64,000 bases of DNA from Lenzites betulinus. Taxonomy: Eukaryota > Basidiomycota > Agaricomycetes > Polyporales > Polyporaceae. The notes beneath the pieces were generated by a model. It was not told the origin of the DNA. It was given only the letters and a program-made list of their open reading frames with translations, and did no database searches. Shown piece by piece: positions 1 to 10,964 of the stretch. Positions within the stretch are counted from its first letter, which is position 1; the number at the start of each line of letters is the position of its first letter. A program made the position numbers and the translations under genes. The DNA is taken from contig JABYQU010000023.1 in the NCBI GenBank assembly GCA_022264855.1, positions 468,670 to 532,669 on the forward strand. Reading direction: 5' to 3'.

Positions 1-84
1 ATGTCTGTCATTTTGCACGGGCTCGTTACCTCTTCATGCTTAGGTGGCGGGTGCTGGCTGACGCCAACTTGAAATTGCTTACAG

Positions 85-242
85 GTGTGGTCGACGCGCA
101 TCTGAAGGTGTATGACACGGCCAACGTGCGCGTGATTGACGCGTCGGTCATGCCCATCCAGATCAGCGCGCATCTGACAAGTTCGCTGTACGGCATGGCG
201 GAGAAGGCGGCAGACATCATCAAAGCCGCCCAGCAGGATTGA
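85..242 (+). CDS. GMC oxidoreductase, C-terminal exon (partial)
   Basis: This is the last exon of a glucose-methanol-choline family flavoenzyme; the rest lies left of the window. An acceptor (TTACAG) ends at 84, with a CTGAC-like branch point upstream, so the first 84 bases hold intron sequence. The exon encodes about 51 residues with the family's C-terminal signature: GVVDAHLKVYDTANVRVIDA, then an SAH segment carrying the second conserved active-site histidine, and the closing helix GMAEKAADIIK. The spacing resembles aryl-alcohol oxidase and related enzymes, which use FAD to oxidise alcohols and release H2O2, usually outside the cell. The exact substrate class cannot be read from this fragment. 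The stop is TGA at 240-242. Confidence 0.9.
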
Positions 243-661
243 CTTTTGAGCCTTTGAAGGACGCGGAGCTATGTCACCGTGTAGTACGTATTGTGTCTGC
301 ATAGCTTGCATGAGATGTTCCGGATGTTCACCGACACTGGTGATGCGGACGAATGGCGTAGTACGCCGTCGACCTTAGAGCTTGCCGATAGCGTACTTTT
401 GGAGCCGGGCGAGGTGTGAGTGTTGTCTGCATCGCTCAGCTGTATTTCTTGGCTGCACTCACTGTGTTCGGAGATACGCACGTCAGAACTTGAACGATAG
501 ACAACCCACTCTTTGACATATCAAAGCGAACGAGATATGCATCACTCGATTATACAATCATATTGGGAGCACAGAAGTCATTACAATGTTACACAGCAGA
601 ACCGTAACATGGGCTTGTCGGGTTCCGAGATAATACAGGAGGGGTTGGCACATAGCCTCGC
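243..661. other. Intergenic spacer
   Basis: This spacer lies between the ends of two convergent genes (GMC oxidoreductase on + and the small secreted protein on -). It should carry both 3' UTRs and polyadenylation signals. I see no coding frame with family-like sequence in it. Confidence 0.5.
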
Positions 662-1268
662 TTAGAACACTGCCGGCGACATCTAATCAGCCATATTTCT
701 CGACAATGGAACATGCGATGGGACCTACCGCGGAGGCTGTAGCCCGGGCCGTCGTCGTTGTCGTTGAAGTTCGCCTGGCAGCGCACCTGCCCGCCCGGAG
801 GGCACGTGAAAGGCAGCGTGTTCGTGCCGCTCTGCTTCGCGATCTGCGTCGTGTCGTCCGGGTTCTGTAGCAGACAAGTCGTTAGTTCCAGAACGTCTCA
901 AGCGCAATGTAGAGGGACAGCGTACGTCGACCTCCACGGACCCGATCTTGCTGGTCTCGCCGGGAACGCAGCCGCTTGCGTCCGTCACCTGGCAAGTCCT
1001 ACATGATTGATGGTTTGTAAGTCATAAAAGTCGGGGGCGGGAAAACGTGGAGGACCCACTTCTGCGTGCCCGGGGTGCACGACGCCGTGATCCACCAGAT
1101 GAAGTGGCCGTCGCCGAGCGGGCCCGTCGAGCCGCACCCGGAACGCTTGGCAAGCTCGATGCTGCCGTCGTCGGAGCGGGCGACGAGCGACGAGTCTGCG
1201 GCGGGGGACGGAGTGGCGGAGACGAGGGCGAGAGAGGTGGTAAGAGCGAGGATGGTGGAGAAACGCAT
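662..1268 (-). CDS. Small secreted cysteine-containing protein
   Basis: This is a predicted secreted protein of about 139 residues that I do not recognise. The ATG at 1268 opens a clear signal peptide (MRFSTILALTTSLALVSA, likely cut before TPSPAAD). A KR pair at about residue 41-42 could be a Kex2-type processing site and precedes the folded part. I infer four exons. Intron 1 ends at TTGCCAG or GTAG near 990-1000. Intron 2 begins GTACGC near 921 and ends CTACAG. Intron 3 is about 59 nt, beginning GTAGGT and ending GGCAG, and gives a final YSLRVF before TAA at 664-662. The mature part has five cysteines (SGCGS, SCTPG, GCVPG, TCPPG, RCQAN), so the pattern is odd-numbered. It may be an effector-like or cell-wall-associated small secreted protein. 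Splice sites are my reading, and intron 1 is the least certain. Confidence 0.6.
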
Positions 1269-1368
1269 GGTGGTAGTGGTGGGTAGGTAAGAGTGCGGGT
1301 GGTGAGTGCTTGGTCGAGTGTGCTTGAGAGGCTGGTAGGATGAGGATGGTCCAGCGACGATGTGGGGG

Positions 1369-1376
1369 TTTATATA
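1369..1376 (-). promoter_or_regulatory. TATA box of the small secreted protein gene
   Basis: TATATAAA reads on the minus strand about 100 nt upstream of the ATG at 1268, a normal distance for a fungal core promoter. The strong TATA fits a highly or conditionally expressed secreted protein. Confidence 0.5.
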
Positions 1377-2373
1377 CATTTCGTGCACGCTCAAAAACAT
1401 GCATAACTTCCTTTCGCGAAAGGCCAAGTCCTCTCTGCTGCAAGTGGTTCCGCAGAGCTCACCCATTACGTTCCCGTTACGAGCGTTCGTCCGGTGCCTA
1501 CAGCGCCTGAAATTCAATGAATCTAATAAGCACTCCACTTTTCTGCGTTTCAGGGCTGCACAACCGAAGGATACTCCACCTACGAGCTTCTTCACGACAC
1601 AAGCCATCTCTTCTGCCAGCGAGGCATCCCGCTTGGCCACCTCGTCAGGCGTACTGTTATTTGCTGCGTACACCGGATTATGACGCGATGCAATACTCAT
1701 TCCTGTCCATTTCGTTAGCCGTTTGACGTCGGGTAAAGATGGTGGATGTTCAACAGGCAGGAGGTCATACACGCAGTCAGTGTACGACCCCTAAGCTGTC
1801 GCTACTGAGTGTTTCGATCCTCCGCCCTCGACCTGCGCATAGTGATTATAGTGGAGACAAGTATGTTTGCACTGACAGCATATCCCGGGCTTACTGCGAC
1901 ATCTCAACAGTATACGGAATACTTGTGATGAAGCATCGCGTCCCCCGCTGCGTGTGCGGAGAGGTGACGCCATACCAAGCCTGCCTGCAGTGCATCGTCC
2001 GATCGACGTCGGGCGTCGATGTGAATGTCGTCGCGAAGCAGCATCGCGGCGCGCCGCCATGCGCTGCTGACTGTCGGTGAGCATGCTTTGGGGTCCGTTT
2101 TGGGCGTCCGGCTGCAGGTGGAGTAAGCGGCCAATGGGTCCGGTGTGCACAGCAGTAACACTGCTTCTTACGAGTACCGATTAAGCGTTAATCGCCACCG
2201 ACGGCTGTGTGCGAGGACGTCAACTGTTTTCGGGCGTGGCCCCGAAAGAGGAGATAGGATCATTGGATAGTGAAAGGGTACTTTACATAGTTAAGGATAG
2301 TAAATACATATCCGTCTACGCGCGTCTTGGGTACAATTTGTGGCGAGTGATGTTTCTCCGTACTGGGAGACAC
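1377..2373. other. Intergenic region
   Basis: About 1 kb lies between the small secreted protein promoter and the end of the first DUF6533 gene. Open frames here show no recognisable family, no signal peptide and no splice structure, so I treat them as chance. I see no repeats or RNA genes. Confidence 0.4.
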
Positions 2374-4216
2374 CTATACAATGTATACATCACCAATATC
2401 ATTCGTCCCGCTTGCCAAACCTGGCACCGTGGACGCCTCCGCCAGGGCCGCTTCCTGCTCGAGCTTGGGCTCGTCTTTCTCGTCGGCCTCCCGACTGGTG
2501 TCTTCATACTCCAATGTGCTGTCGGGGTATGATTCCTCGTCCTCGTCGCCGCCCACAAGGGACTCCCCGATGGACCCGATCACGACGGACGCGAAGCGGA
2601 GCGTGTCGCGCCCGGTACCCGCGCCATCTGGCGCCTCGTCAGCATCGTAGGCAGATTGGGTGCCGTTCACAAGTGCGCCCTGGTTCGCGCGCTGGAGAGC
2701 GAGGAGGTAACGCCAGACGAGGATCGCGGTGAGGCTGATTGACAGTGGGTGTCAGTGGTCGTGTGAGAAAATGTATCCGGCGCGAGGGGCTCACGGATCG
2801 GTGAGGCCTGTGACTATGCTGGTGTTTTCGAACGGGGATACGATCTGTGGAGGAGGCGGGTAAGAACTTGGAGCACGCCTTCGCACTGAAAGCCCTGATA
2901 AAGCTGAAGAGGCACGCACCGAGACGAGGGTCAGCACCAGGTGGATCGTGTTGCAGATGCTGAGGATGCTGTATTCGGGGATGTGAATGTTGCCCAGGAT
3001 TCCATAGCGTTGTTAGCGTCTAGACTCACAGAAAATACATTGTTCCTGTTCATGTGACAAGTTAGCTCAATAGCACTGACATAAGCGGTAAGCTGAGGCC
3101 CGGCTAACCATTGTACATGAGAACGTCCGACAGCGTCGGTACGAGCCCCGATATGCTGCGGCCCCGTCCTTTGGCCCATGTCGTCCACGTTATAAGGACA
3201 ACTATTATATCTGCGATGATGAGAGGTCCACGCGATAACGGGACACCTGGCGCACAACACGATTCCAGTTCAGCTTGTGGCGAATAGCGAGGGTGGACAT
3301 ACCGCTGCAAGCGATGATAGCAACGGTTAGAGAGGATGCTTGGACTTGTAGATGCAGATCGCTCACATGATTCTCGATTTCAGGGTGACCGCCTCGATGG
3401 CACCGCAGCCGAAAATGGGGTCGTTTGCCCCGGATAAGTGCTCGTTGATCACTGACCACTAGTGAAGATGTATATAAACGATGTTGGACCCTCGAGAAGC
3501 GACGCTGGCACCTACGACATTGACGATGAAAGGCGCGAGGGCCATGATGAAGACTACAGCGCCCAAGGCCCAATTCATACCGCTTAACGCGAGGGCTCGT
3601 AGGGCGGAGAAAGCTGAGTGGCGGGGATGAGTATGCTCGTCGTTCGCTCGAAACATGAATACAGACCCGCCCAGAAAGGATATTGGCACATCTCGACCGC
3701 AGCCTGCGCTCGTACGAGCCCAGTGCAACTGGGGTCATGCAGCGAGATCAATATTATCCATACGGTACAAAAACCTAATGACTTACGTCTGGTAGTCAAA
3801 GAGTTAGGATTTCGAGGTTCAGTATGGGAGAGTAGAATGTGGGGACGTACGTGATTGGAGACGGTAGCAAACGACAACAAGCCAGTGATGACAGTGAGGA
3901 TGGCCATGTATCGTGTTCCGAGGAACAAGACTGTTGCGCCTGTCACCTTGCGATGCCAGAACAGATTGACTTCTTGGTCGAACGTTAGGATAAAATCATA
4001 CACCAGGAGAGCTTTGTCCAGCCGGAGTGTCAGCACGACATCGTAGGCGGGCTATATCGCGTTAACTCACCATCGGCCCCAAGGAACAACCATGTTGCTT
4101 GAAGGCTGCATGGCGGAAGTAGTACATTAGACTCGAAGTTCGTTTAATATTATAAAGGGCCTGTACCCTGTTGTGTATAGGGCAATCAGCTGCGAGATAC
4201 CGTCAGTATCAGACAT
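2374..4216 (-). CDS. DUF6533-type integral membrane protein, copy 1
   Basis: This is a multi-exon membrane protein of the fungal DUF6533 family. Members usually have an N-terminal signature helix followed by about six further membrane helices, and their function is unknown. The ATG at 4216 gives MSDTDGISQLIALYTTG, followed by short introns. The signature is clear at 3960-3860: ALLVYDFILTFDQEVNLFWH, then RKVTGATVLFLGTRY. A later helix pair reads SAFSALRALALSGMNWALG and then a valine/isoleucine-rich span. The hydrophilic C-terminal tail has the recurring element RFASVVIGSIGES and an acidic end finishing at the stop at 2374-2376. Two more copies lie at 9133-10964 and 12737-14527 on the same strand, separated by unrelated genes. 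A seven-helix receptor-like topology is often suggested for such proteins; that is inference. Confidence 0.8.
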
Positions 4217-4752
4217 GGTGGGGCGGCTAGCATGCTCCTCAGAGACGACCGTGGGGTTAAATGGGTTTTGGATTGTACACAAGAGATATGATCTCTCATA
4301 CGCCGTCCCGCACCCATGAACAAGCTGTCTGTATCTCCAGGGCGATCAGCATCCTGCTTTGATGTTCTCGAGCGAAGAATGTATGGACGTCGGGGCCAAT
4401 GACCTCGCTGTACTGCGATCGACGCGTTTTTGCAGGCTTCTGATAAGCCGGTATGGCGGCGATCAGAAACTAACTCTCAGGCGCGCGAACGTTGCAGCCT
4501 CTTTCTCTCCCCTTGTGTGCCCGCACGGTCGGATGGGTCACGCGTACTCCAAAGGTTGGCAAACGGATCAATGCAAGATCAGCGTGGAGAGGAGTGAGTA
4601 CGGCTCGGCGATCCTTGACCTTGCATGCAGCCGGCAGCTGAATTCTTGGATCTTGAAGGAACCCTGGATGAAGTTATATTCCGGTGATGGCGCGGATCGA
4701 CGAAAAGAGGTTCAGTAAGCTCTAGCAATATAGGCACGTACGATACTACAAG
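4217..4752. other. Intergenic region
   Basis: This is the upstream region of DUF6533 copy 1 and the 3' side of the carrier gene. A 119-codon plus-strand frame (4359-4718) has no family features and I do not accept it. Nothing else is visible. Confidence 0.4.
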
Positions 4753-6047
4753 TCACAGTTGGGTAGATAGATGTATGACCGCCTCATACGCCGTAAACAT
4801 TACCATGTTTACAGGTATTGCCCTGCGTCCGGCATCAGTTAAAGCTACGTATACTGGATATATGTAGACCGGTAGGGGATACGTACCTGATTAGTGTCGG
4901 CGCGAGCCCATGAAAGAACACTCCGAGACCCTCGGCGCGATATGACGCAACGATGGTCGACCACGTCGTTCGATACGGATTGTTTAGCGCTGCTGCTGCT
5001 GTGGTCTGCATACGCGTCTTCACGACATCGAACGGGAACGTAACAACCCATCCTGCGACGCCGGCCATGCCACCAGCGGTGAGGAGTGCAGCGATCGAGT
5101 TGCGCGCCAGCTTAGAGTCCCCGTCTCCGCCGCCTTCGGGCGTGGTGAGCGGCCAGTAGCGCAGTGTTGCCTCGTAGGCGGTGAAGTATGCGCCGTATCC
5201 AATGTCACGAAGGGCTGTGGCAGTGATGCCCCGGTAGAAACCGCAGAGGCCCTGATCCCGCCAGATGTGCATGACGACGTCGCGATCTCGGAGAGGCGCA
5301 ACGGTAGTGGAGGTGCGGACGAGAGATTGTTGATGAATCTTGACGAGCTCTGCGGGAGTGGTGATTAGGCTGTAAAAATCTTATTTCTCAGCAAAACGCG
5401 ACAGATACATGTTGGAGTGAGTGGACATACGAGGATATTATGCCGCTGCCGGCGCCTGCGAGATTAATCTGGGTAAGTGTGGGTATGGTATGCTCATCTC
5501 CTGATTGCGCTTGCAGTAATGATCGGTATGTTGAGAATACAAGGCCGTTTAGAGGCGGTGCGCCAGCCTTACAGGTGCAAGTCAATGTGGCAAATACATG
5601 TCAGCACTTCGGGACAGAAAGCGCTTTTCAGCGAGCATACGCACGAGCGGTGCGGCTATACCGCGGTACAGGCCACGTATACGCTCTTCACGAACGATTG
5701 TAAAGAATGCATGTACGGTAGAACGGTACTTGGACGCTATTTGTGGATTCTGGAACCGGACTTTGACTGGATTGCGAAGTCAGCACACGCGCCGGGGAAC
5801 TTGGTGAGGATCACATACCGGTGTCAAACGGGTAGCCGACTACCAACGAAGCCATACCTGTACGTTCGATATCTTAGAAATATATCCAATTGTGAAACAT
5901 GGGTGCATTACTGACCAGCAACCGTTCCGGCGAAGAAATCGAGAGCAGGGCTGATCTCTTTTGGTTCGGACCGAGCTGTGAGGCGATGCAAATCGGCCAA
6001 GAGAGAAACTGCGCACCCCTGGGACGAGTCTCCGTTGGTTCTGACAT
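4753..6047 (-). CDS. Mitochondrial carrier family (SLC25) transporter
   Basis: This is a solute carrier of the inner mitochondrial membrane, built from three repeats of about 100 residues with two helices each. All three carrier signatures are visible: YPFDTVKVRFQ in repeat 1, TPAELVKIHQQ in repeat 2 and FPFDVVKTRMQ in repeat 3. The matching second-half motifs are GLYRGIAAPL and GFYRGITATALRDIGYGAYF. I choose the ATG at 6047 (MSEPTETRPR), because splicing after a GGTGCGCAG donor joins it in frame to the exon reading ARSEPKEISPALDFFAGTVAG. The end is the typical VNMVMFTAYEAVIHLST helix with TGA at 4755-4753. The gene has many introns, some exons being under 40 nt. The repeat sequences place it near the amino-acid/acylcarnitine-type carriers, but the substrate cannot be named. 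Confidence 0.85.
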
Positions 6048-6292
6048 GGCCGTCTAACGTACGAACTTGAAGTGAGTGATGGGAGATGGGTGCGGCACGA
6101 AAGCATGCATTTGTTGCGGCGACCGACGCGGACGGAGACAAGAGTCGGAAGCGCCCGTCGACATCATCGCCCTGCGCAGATCAGACGCGGCACCGCAAAC
6201 ACTTCCTCCTTCTCCTCGTACCTCGACACTCAACCTCGTACCACGACCGCATCCCTCATATCTACACTCCAAGAAACTCGAGATAGCCTGCG

Positions 6293-8875
6293 ATGTCTTT
6301 GCAGGTGAATCTGTCCAGCAGAGAGCTGAACGAAGCATACGAGAATGTCATCCACGCGCGCGGCATAGATTGGGCCATCTTTACCTATGACAAGAGTTCC
6401 AACGACCTCAAGGTCCAGTCGGTCGGAGATGGTGGCCTGGAAGAGCTCCAGGACGAGTTCTCCGACGGAAGGTGCGTCCACCCGCACGCGCGCTGCTCAT
6501 CGCTCGGAATCGTAACCCTTGCGCAGAATTCAATACGCGATTGCACGCGTCAAAGATCCCAACGTACGCCCCTCTCAGCTTCCTTTCCGACGCGCAGGGA
6601 ACTGACCGCCTTGGTACAGTCTGGCCTCCCCAAGTTCGTACAAATCAACTGGTGCGGCGACGGTGTCCCCGTCTCCCGCAAGGGCCTCTTCCACAGCCAC
6701 TCCAGCGCAGTTGCCAACTTCCTTCGCGGAACGCACGTCGTCATTAACGCTCGTAACGAAGTATGTTACCTGGCACTATTCATACACAGACATACTCACC
6801 ATTCTTCTAGTCCGATGTTACGCCCGACCTAATCATGACTCGCGTCGAAGCAGCTTCCGGCGTCAACTATACTGCGCAGAAGCAAGCACCCCGCAAGTTC
6901 GAGCCCATTGCACCTACTGGTACCAACTACACCCCTGTTGGCAAGGTCGATATGGCCGCACTCCGCAGAGGGCCCGCGTCTTCCCCCGCTGCGCCGCCCC
7001 CTGCGCCTGCCGCTGCAAAACCATTCGGATCGCCTGCGCCCCGTGCTGTGCCACTCGCGCCCTCCCCCGCGCCTGGCATTGGAAGGGCCCCTGTGTCGAA
7101 CAGAGCACCCGTCGACGCGTGGGCAGATGAGGCGGACAGCTTCGCCCCTCCTCCTCCTCCACCGGCCGCTTCACGTCCCCCGACGTTTGGTGCGCCCAAG
7201 CCAGCCGCTTCGGTACGCGCTTCCTGACATTCCTATCATCCCCATACGGAGACTAACATCTACACAGCCTGCCCCTGCTCCACGCTTTACCCCTGCGGCG
7301 CCCGCACCCGTCGCGTCGTCCACGGTCCCTACGAAGCCTGCCGACGAAGACAAAATCGGCCCGGTCGGCACTGCATACACACCGATCAAGTTGCAGCCCA
7401 AGAAGCTAGTCAACCCCTTCGCCGCGCAACAGGCGCAGGCGCAGGCGCAGGAGGAATCGCACGCGCCAAAGCCCCAGTTCGGGGGCGGCGCCAAGAAGCT
7501 CACCTGGAGCGAACGCCAGGCACTCGCGAAGAAGCAGCAGGAAGAGGACGAGGCTCGTGCGAAGAATGCCCTCGGCTCGGTGCCCCAGCCCGCCGCCGCG
7601 CCCGCACCTTCGTTCCGTGGTGTGCCACCCCCGCCTCGCGCGCCTGCGGCACCTACTCCGCCTCCAGCAGAACCAGAATATGAGGAAGAGGAATACGAAG
7701 CGGTATGTAGACCATTCGTTCTGTGCATTCCCCTGATATTAATGCATCGTCTCCAGCCGCCCCCGCCTCCAGCACCGCCCGCGTTCCCTACCACATCGCG
7801 GCCAGTACCTGTGGTTGAGTCCGAGGCACCTCCTCCGCCCCCTCCTCCGCCCCCTCCTCCGCCGCCGGCCGCTTACCACGAGCCAGAACCCGAGCCAGAA
7901 GAGGCCGCGCCGCCTCCGCCCGTAAGTGCAGTTAGGATGATTACATCTATACGATCCTGACTGTGTTGCAGCCCCCGCCCCCACCGCCGCCGCCTCCTCC
8001 GGCAGCCGCAGCGGCTCCCATCGTCGCGGCAGTTGTACCAGAACCCGAGCCCGAGCCGGCGCATGCTCCTGCCCATGCACAGGGCCAGGGCTTGTGTGCT
8101 ATCGTGCAGTTCGCCTACGAGGTAAGTGCCGATTGCCGCTCATGCTGGACACATTCTAAGCTTGAGACTATGTGTAGGCGCAAGAGGACAACGAGATGAA
8201 CCTCGAAGAGGGTGAGCTCATAGAACAGATCGAGCAGCTCGACGAGGGCTGGTGGTCCGGCGTCGCCGCCGACGGCTCCAAGCAGGGTCTCTTCCCGGGT
8301 ATGTTTAGCCCTGGCATTATATTTGCTACCGAGTATGGGGATGGCTGACTTTTGTGCGTTTCAATAGCGAACTATGTCGAGATCATCGAGCAGGAGACGT
8401 CTGCACCTACTCCCCCACCGCCGTCTCCACCCCCGCCCCCGCCTCCGGTATGCGGTTATCGTTCTTGTTCTTGAACTAGGAGAGCTAATAGTTTGTATGC
8501 GGCCATGTATAGCCCCCAGCGCCGCCTGCTCCCGCCGCCGCACACGTAGAGCCCGAGCCCGCTGCAGAAGAAGACCTCGGCTCATGGGCGGTCGCGCTAT
8601 ACGAGTACGTCCTGGCTGTTTCATGTTCATACACGTCGGTGCTGTCAACTGACTGGGACTGCAGCTACGACGCGGCAGAGGACAACGAGCTGTCGTTCAA
8701 GGAGGGCGACCGGATCACGCAAATTGAGGCGGCGTCCGACGACTGGTGGCAGGGCACAGATCTGCACGGGAATGTTGGGCTCTTCCCTGGTATGTGGTCG
8801 CGTTGTGTTCTCGGTGTCGGCATGGTGCTGACCGCGTTCAATATGACAGCGAATTACGTGGAGCTACAGGCTTGA
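6293..8875 (+). CDS. Abp1/drebrin-like actin-binding protein (ADF-H plus two SH3)
   Basis: This is a homolog of fungal Abp1/App1, an adaptor that binds actin filaments and links Arp2/3-driven cortical patches to endocytosis. The ATG at 6293 starts MSLQVNLSSRELNEAYENVI. The N-terminal ADF-homology domain (about 140 residues) runs through KFVQINWCGDGVPVSRKG and NFLRGTHVVINARNESDVTP. It is followed by two copies of a PxGTxYTPxK-like element (near 6910 and 7370), a short charged KKLTWSERQALAKKQQEED stretch, and several proline runs split by introns. Two SH3 domains close the protein. SH3-1 (about 8090-8400) has ALCAIVQFAYEA..., GWW and GLFPANYVEI; SH3-2 (about 8590-8875) has VALYDYDAAEDNELSFKEGD, DDWW and GLFPANYVEL. 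Two SH3 domains match fission-yeast App1 better than budding-yeast Abp1. At least nine short introns are present. Confidence 0.9.
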
Positions 8876-9132
8876 GAGACAGCCTGGGAACATAATGAAT
8901 GCGAGGGGTATCGAGAAGTTTTTCAGGAGGCAAGTCAAGGTCGGTTTGGATTGAGAAGGGAACCCGAATGTAGTCGGGCACGTTTGTCGCTCACTGGTAG
9001 ACATGCCATGTCGAACAACACGACAAATTTGCGTGAGTTCTATTTTATGCTAGCGACGAAATCCAAGGATACAGTATCGAAGACATCGAATATGTACCCG
9101 CACATCGTCAAAGGTCAACCACTACATTCTCA

Positions 9133-10964
9133 TCACCCTCGTTGGACAGACTGTGAGGATGTAGGCGCTTCCCCGTAGCTGTCTGCTCCTCCGACTTCTT
9201 CACATTCGGTCTCCCTGTTGGACCACATAAGATCTTCGTCGTCGTCGTCTCTCCTCTGGATCGACGCTCCAATGGAGCCTATGACGCGCGACGCAAACCG
9301 CAGCGTCTCTTCCGCGGCGCCAGATCCGTCCGCATCCCAACGGGAGAGGGTTTCTCCGCCTCTGAGCACTTTCTGGTTCGCCGCCTGAAGGGCTAACATG
9401 TAGCGCCCGATGAGGATGGCTGTGATCCTGGGGGGAGAGAGTAGGTAAGTAACAGAAATAAAGCGCCATGACATTCGTATCCTAGGTGCAGTGCTTACGG
9501 GTCGATGGCGAGGCCTACTTCGCTGTCGTTTTCCGTGACTTGTACGATCTGCGGATGTGTTTATCGGTATTGGAGATCCTCACAAAGGGGTAGATCATAT
9601 ATGTAGCGCCGCACCGAAAGTACCGTCAGTGTAAGGTGGGTGACATTCAAGGCGACCAGGGGCCTGCGATTGGGTATTTTCAGCGGATTCGCCCAAGAGT
9701 TGATCACTGAGTGTGGCTTCTCACAGGAAGTAGATAGTTCCTGGATCGCGAAATACCATAAGAGTTTTAGCTGAATAGCTATCCAGATGAACAGAAACAG
9801 TCATATACGGACCGTTATAGAGCAGGACGTCGACAATCTCGGACGGCGTGATTCTACGAATGCCCCGCCGAAAAACACCGTGTTGAATGGCATACTTCCA
9901 GGTCGCACCAATGACCAGGCTGTCGGCTACGATACTGCAGGAACGCGACAAAGACGTTGCTGAATACATCGACGCGATGTCAGGACATAGAAGGGCGCCG
10001 TGACTGTAGTAGAACACCTCCTACCGCTTCAGGCAACGATGAGTGGATGGGGGGCAACATCTGGAGAGACGATTGGCTCACATTGATGTTGCGTATATCG
10101 GAGCTTTGCCCGCTGCACAGCAGCCGACCACGGGTAGGTTCTCTCCGGTGACCCCAATAGATAAGAGCCACTTACAACCCGAGTGTGATCAGCCTTCGCC
10201 GATAGTGCTATCATATGAAGCTGAGACTCACCACGTTCGCAGCGAATGGGACCGATGCCAAGATGAAGACGATCACACCGAACGTCCGGTTGATGCTGCT
10301 CAACGCGAGTGCGCGCAACCCGGAGAACACTAAAGTATGGCCTGAGAGGCAGCAAGGGATATTATAAAGACAGACAATGTCGACCCACCAGCCCAGGGGA
10401 GATATTCGGCGATTTGAGTGGAGGCCTGAATGCCGCTGAGCAACGAACAGCTGCGATCTTTCCTTACTTCTGTCTCGCCTAAGTGAGGAAAGCCAGTACG
10501 TACCTCTGGTAGAACAATCATACAGCGAGTCGCGCTGCTAAGTACACGAACTGACGCTGGCTGAGACCTCGCGTTTGCGCACCTTGTCAGACATCGGCGC
10601 CAGTGTCGCGGCATTAAGCAAACAGATGCCGAGCAGCGCCAGGTACCGGATGAGAAAGAAGAGCCACGTCGCTCCGGTCTTCTTCCGCATCCAAAATAGA
10701 GACACCTCTTGGTCGAACGTGATAACGTACTCGTACGCGTACACGACTGAAAGTGGTCGTCAAGAGGGTAGTAAGCATGCAACAATATTGACAATGAATG
10801 GACTCTTACTGCCGAGGGCGAGCGAGAGACGGCTTTGAGTGACGCTATAAATTGGAGCTGATCAGCTCAGGAAGTCGCAACAGGCTCAGATATTAGATAT
10901 GGACGAACAGCGAAGAGATAACGCTGACGGGGACGACGTCGGCAGAGCCCGATGTGGACGCCAT
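9133..10964 (-). CDS. DUF6533-type integral membrane protein, copy 2
   Basis: This is the second DUF6533 paralog. The ATG at 10964 gives MASTSGSADVVPVSVISSLF. An intron of about 46 nt joins this to LQFIASLKAVSRSPSA, and another joins it to the signature helix VVYAYEYVITFDQEVSLFW, followed by MRKKTGATWLFFLIRYLALL. Further helices follow in small exons. The C-terminal exon repeats the copy 1 tail pattern: ITAILIGRYMLALQAANQKV, then LRFASRVIGSIGAS and an acidic segment ending at 9133. Membrane topology and family are secure; the biological role is unknown. Its closest visible relative in the window appears to be copy 3, from the MRKKTGATWLFF and WKRKKSGATWLFF blocks. Confidence 0.8.

Noticed and set aside
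4359..4718. 119-codon plus-strand frame
   Set aside because: No family features, splice context or promoter; it lies in the upstream region of another gene.
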